From positions 171,176,394 to 171,240,393 of the forward strand of contig CP136069.1 of the NCBI GenBank assembly GCA_032622095.1: 64,000 nucleotides of DNA. The letters are read 5' to 3'. Position 1 is the first letter of the stretch; every line of letters begins with the position of its first letter. The stretch comes from Siphonodentalium dalli. Its lineage: Eukaryota > Mollusca > Scaphopoda > Gadilida > Siphonodentaliidae. Shown here piece by piece: positions 62,289 through 64,000 of this stretch. The notes below the pieces were generated by a model that did no database searches, had not been told where the DNA came from, and worked only from the letters and a program-made list of their open reading frames with translations. A program made the translations under genes and the position numbers.

Positions 62289-64000
62289 GGGTCAGACGCA
62301 CGTTTTGCCAAAATGTTCCGGGTATTTCAAAATGTATTTTCTCAAAATCTGTTAGGAATTTCTTTATAAAATTTGGTACAAGCGATTATTGTGGCACAAT
62401 ATTTAAGAACCATCAACCAATTGGATATTATAACCTCATTTACTGTACGTTTATGGCATGTGAAATATTAAACATTTCACTGTTTTGAGGTTGCAAGAAC
62501 TTCTGTAAAATATATGTTTTTCAATGTGCAATTCATATATCCATGATATCATATATCAAGATCATGAGAGGAGACTTAATTATTCTTTATTTGTGAAATT
62601 TAATGATTATTTTCATTAAGAAAGGCAACTAACCACAAATCATTTTCTATGTTTGAGGATTTCCATGCCATGCCTGTTGATCAATGAACAATTGGACTGA
62701 GATGAGTTGCGGGTCATGGGTTTATAACCAAGTTGAAGCTGACCGACATATCTCTTAACGCTGTGGCCTAATTATTGTCGATTGTCCCCCTGCCTGAGTG
62801 GACCAGACTGCATGTCAACATTTGTTTGCAATGGGCTGGAATATTTGTGACTTCTTTATTCTCCATTATAATATGTGGGGGGGGGGGTATGATACTATAT
62901 TATGCAATTACAAATCAAACTCAACATTATGATACAAATGAAGCCTCCTCTCATAGAACCAAGACAATAAGCTATTTGGTTATTGGAGTTTTGTGTGAAA
63001 TTATTAATTATTTTAGCAGTTCTTGGTACCAAAAGGGGCAAACAATAAAATAATATTTTCAACGTCTCAAATGTAGTAAAATTCATTGTTTGTGTTGTTT
63101 CTTAATAATTGCTCAGATTCTACACACAATGTAGATGATGGTATGTGAAATTCAAGATTTTTTTCCAGATAGATCCAGAGAAATTCTTTGCCATTTTGGC
63201 TGGATTTATGCAAAACGTGCATCTCCTATACTTAATCTTTCTCGTTCCTTCTTTGCACATGCAGAGTATGATTATCCGCCAATGAACAATCTCCCCAATT
63301 CACCGTGCAATCGACATGGAACATTGTCATCTGACAAGCAACCCCTGAAATATAACTGACAATTAAATGCGCCATGTTATTATGTAGGGCGAACTTCTCG
63401 ATAAATTCGACATGTATATATGTATATATCTATATCTTTTGTTTAAAGTGATGTGAAACGTAAATTGAACCTCACAATTGAGTTCCCTGCGTTATTCTGT
63501 GGAAAGACTGAATAAAATAACCCCCATACACGAAATGCCCTAACCAGATATCAGTTTGTACTAATTATACGGCCACGTAACTAACTATTTACTTTCCCTC
63601 AATCGGGACGAATAATTCCACTGTAAACGCGAAATAAATACACAAACGAGTTGTCGTGTGCAGTCGCGGAAACACCCGAACACTTCCGACTTGGTCGGGA
63701 TTGAGTCGGCTTTCGTTCTCAGAAAATAGCTTCCGTGGAGGGAGGCCGTTTGCTGGAATAGCGTAACATCAGCTTAATAAAACGAAAAACAAGCGGTATA
63801 GTCAATTCGAATGGGAGGGATAGAAAAGGAATTATTGCCTGAAATCACCAACGGAAGAACATTGACCGAGTTATGAAAGAATTATAATCAAAGTGGTCAT
63901 GATCGAGCAATGAACAACGGTAACAGTTGAAAATGTTACTATTTATAGAAATTTGTAATCGTTGCAGATCGTTGACCGATTTTATGATCGAACTACAGCA
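62289..64000. other. no gene recognised
   Basis: A G run lies near 62877-62887. A frame at 62775-63053 has a hydrophobic stretch but no family signature, splice support or repeat, so it was not called. Confidence 0.45.

Noticed and set aside
62775-63053. 92-codon frame with a hydrophobic segment
   Set aside because: No family signature, no splice context and a G homopolymer inside; likely chance.

Overview
The window is animal (metazoan) genomic DNA: AT-rich, short ORFs, GT-AG introns, and dense in transposon remnants. No bacterial operon, CRISPR array, rRNA or tRNA gene was seen. The frequent TACATGTA-type words and the repeat classes (piggyBac-like and hAT MITEs, non-LTR retrotransposons with a hairpin plus (TAA)n tail, CTAG-ended Helitrons) suggest a marine invertebrate, perhaps a lophotrochozoan such as a mollusc. 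The species assignment is an inference with low confidence.

One host gene was recognised. It lies on the minus strand and spans most of the left 51 kb. Eleven coding exons (51298 down to 1818) join with GT-AG borders and exact phase continuity into a 598-residue frame (551 residues if the less certain first exon is dropped). The middle encodes a basic helix-loop-helix domain of the SOHLH type (spermatogenesis- and oogenesis-specific bHLH). The N-terminal exons resemble the N-terminal region of SOHLH2. The rest of the window is introns, 5' flank and repeats.

Layout: 1-1817 is the 3' flank and UTR. From 1818 to 14663 lie exons 11 to 4, with MITEs between them. Intron 3 (14664-26904) holds a decayed LINE, a 1-kb foldback and a tandem duplication with palindromes. 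Exon 3 is at 26905-26966. Intron 2 holds a LINE 3' end split by a head-to-tail Helitron pair. Exon 2 is at 32564-32784. Intron 1 (about 18.4 kb) holds a hAT MITE with a perfect 8-bp target duplication and a 4-kb structure with arms longer than 1 kb around a minisatellite. Exon 1 is at 51170-51298. From 51.4 kb to the end the sequence is repeats and unrecognised DNA, including nested piggyBac-like MITEs, a Helitron inside one of them, and two LINE fragments.

The most unusual repeat signal is a hairpin of about 69 bp that recurs some 16 times, nearly always inside TTAA-bounded elements whose outer sequences differ. No autonomous transposase or other intact mobile-element protein was found, so nearly all of the repeats look non-autonomous or dead. 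All calls rest on reading the sequence by eye; no alignment or database search was run.
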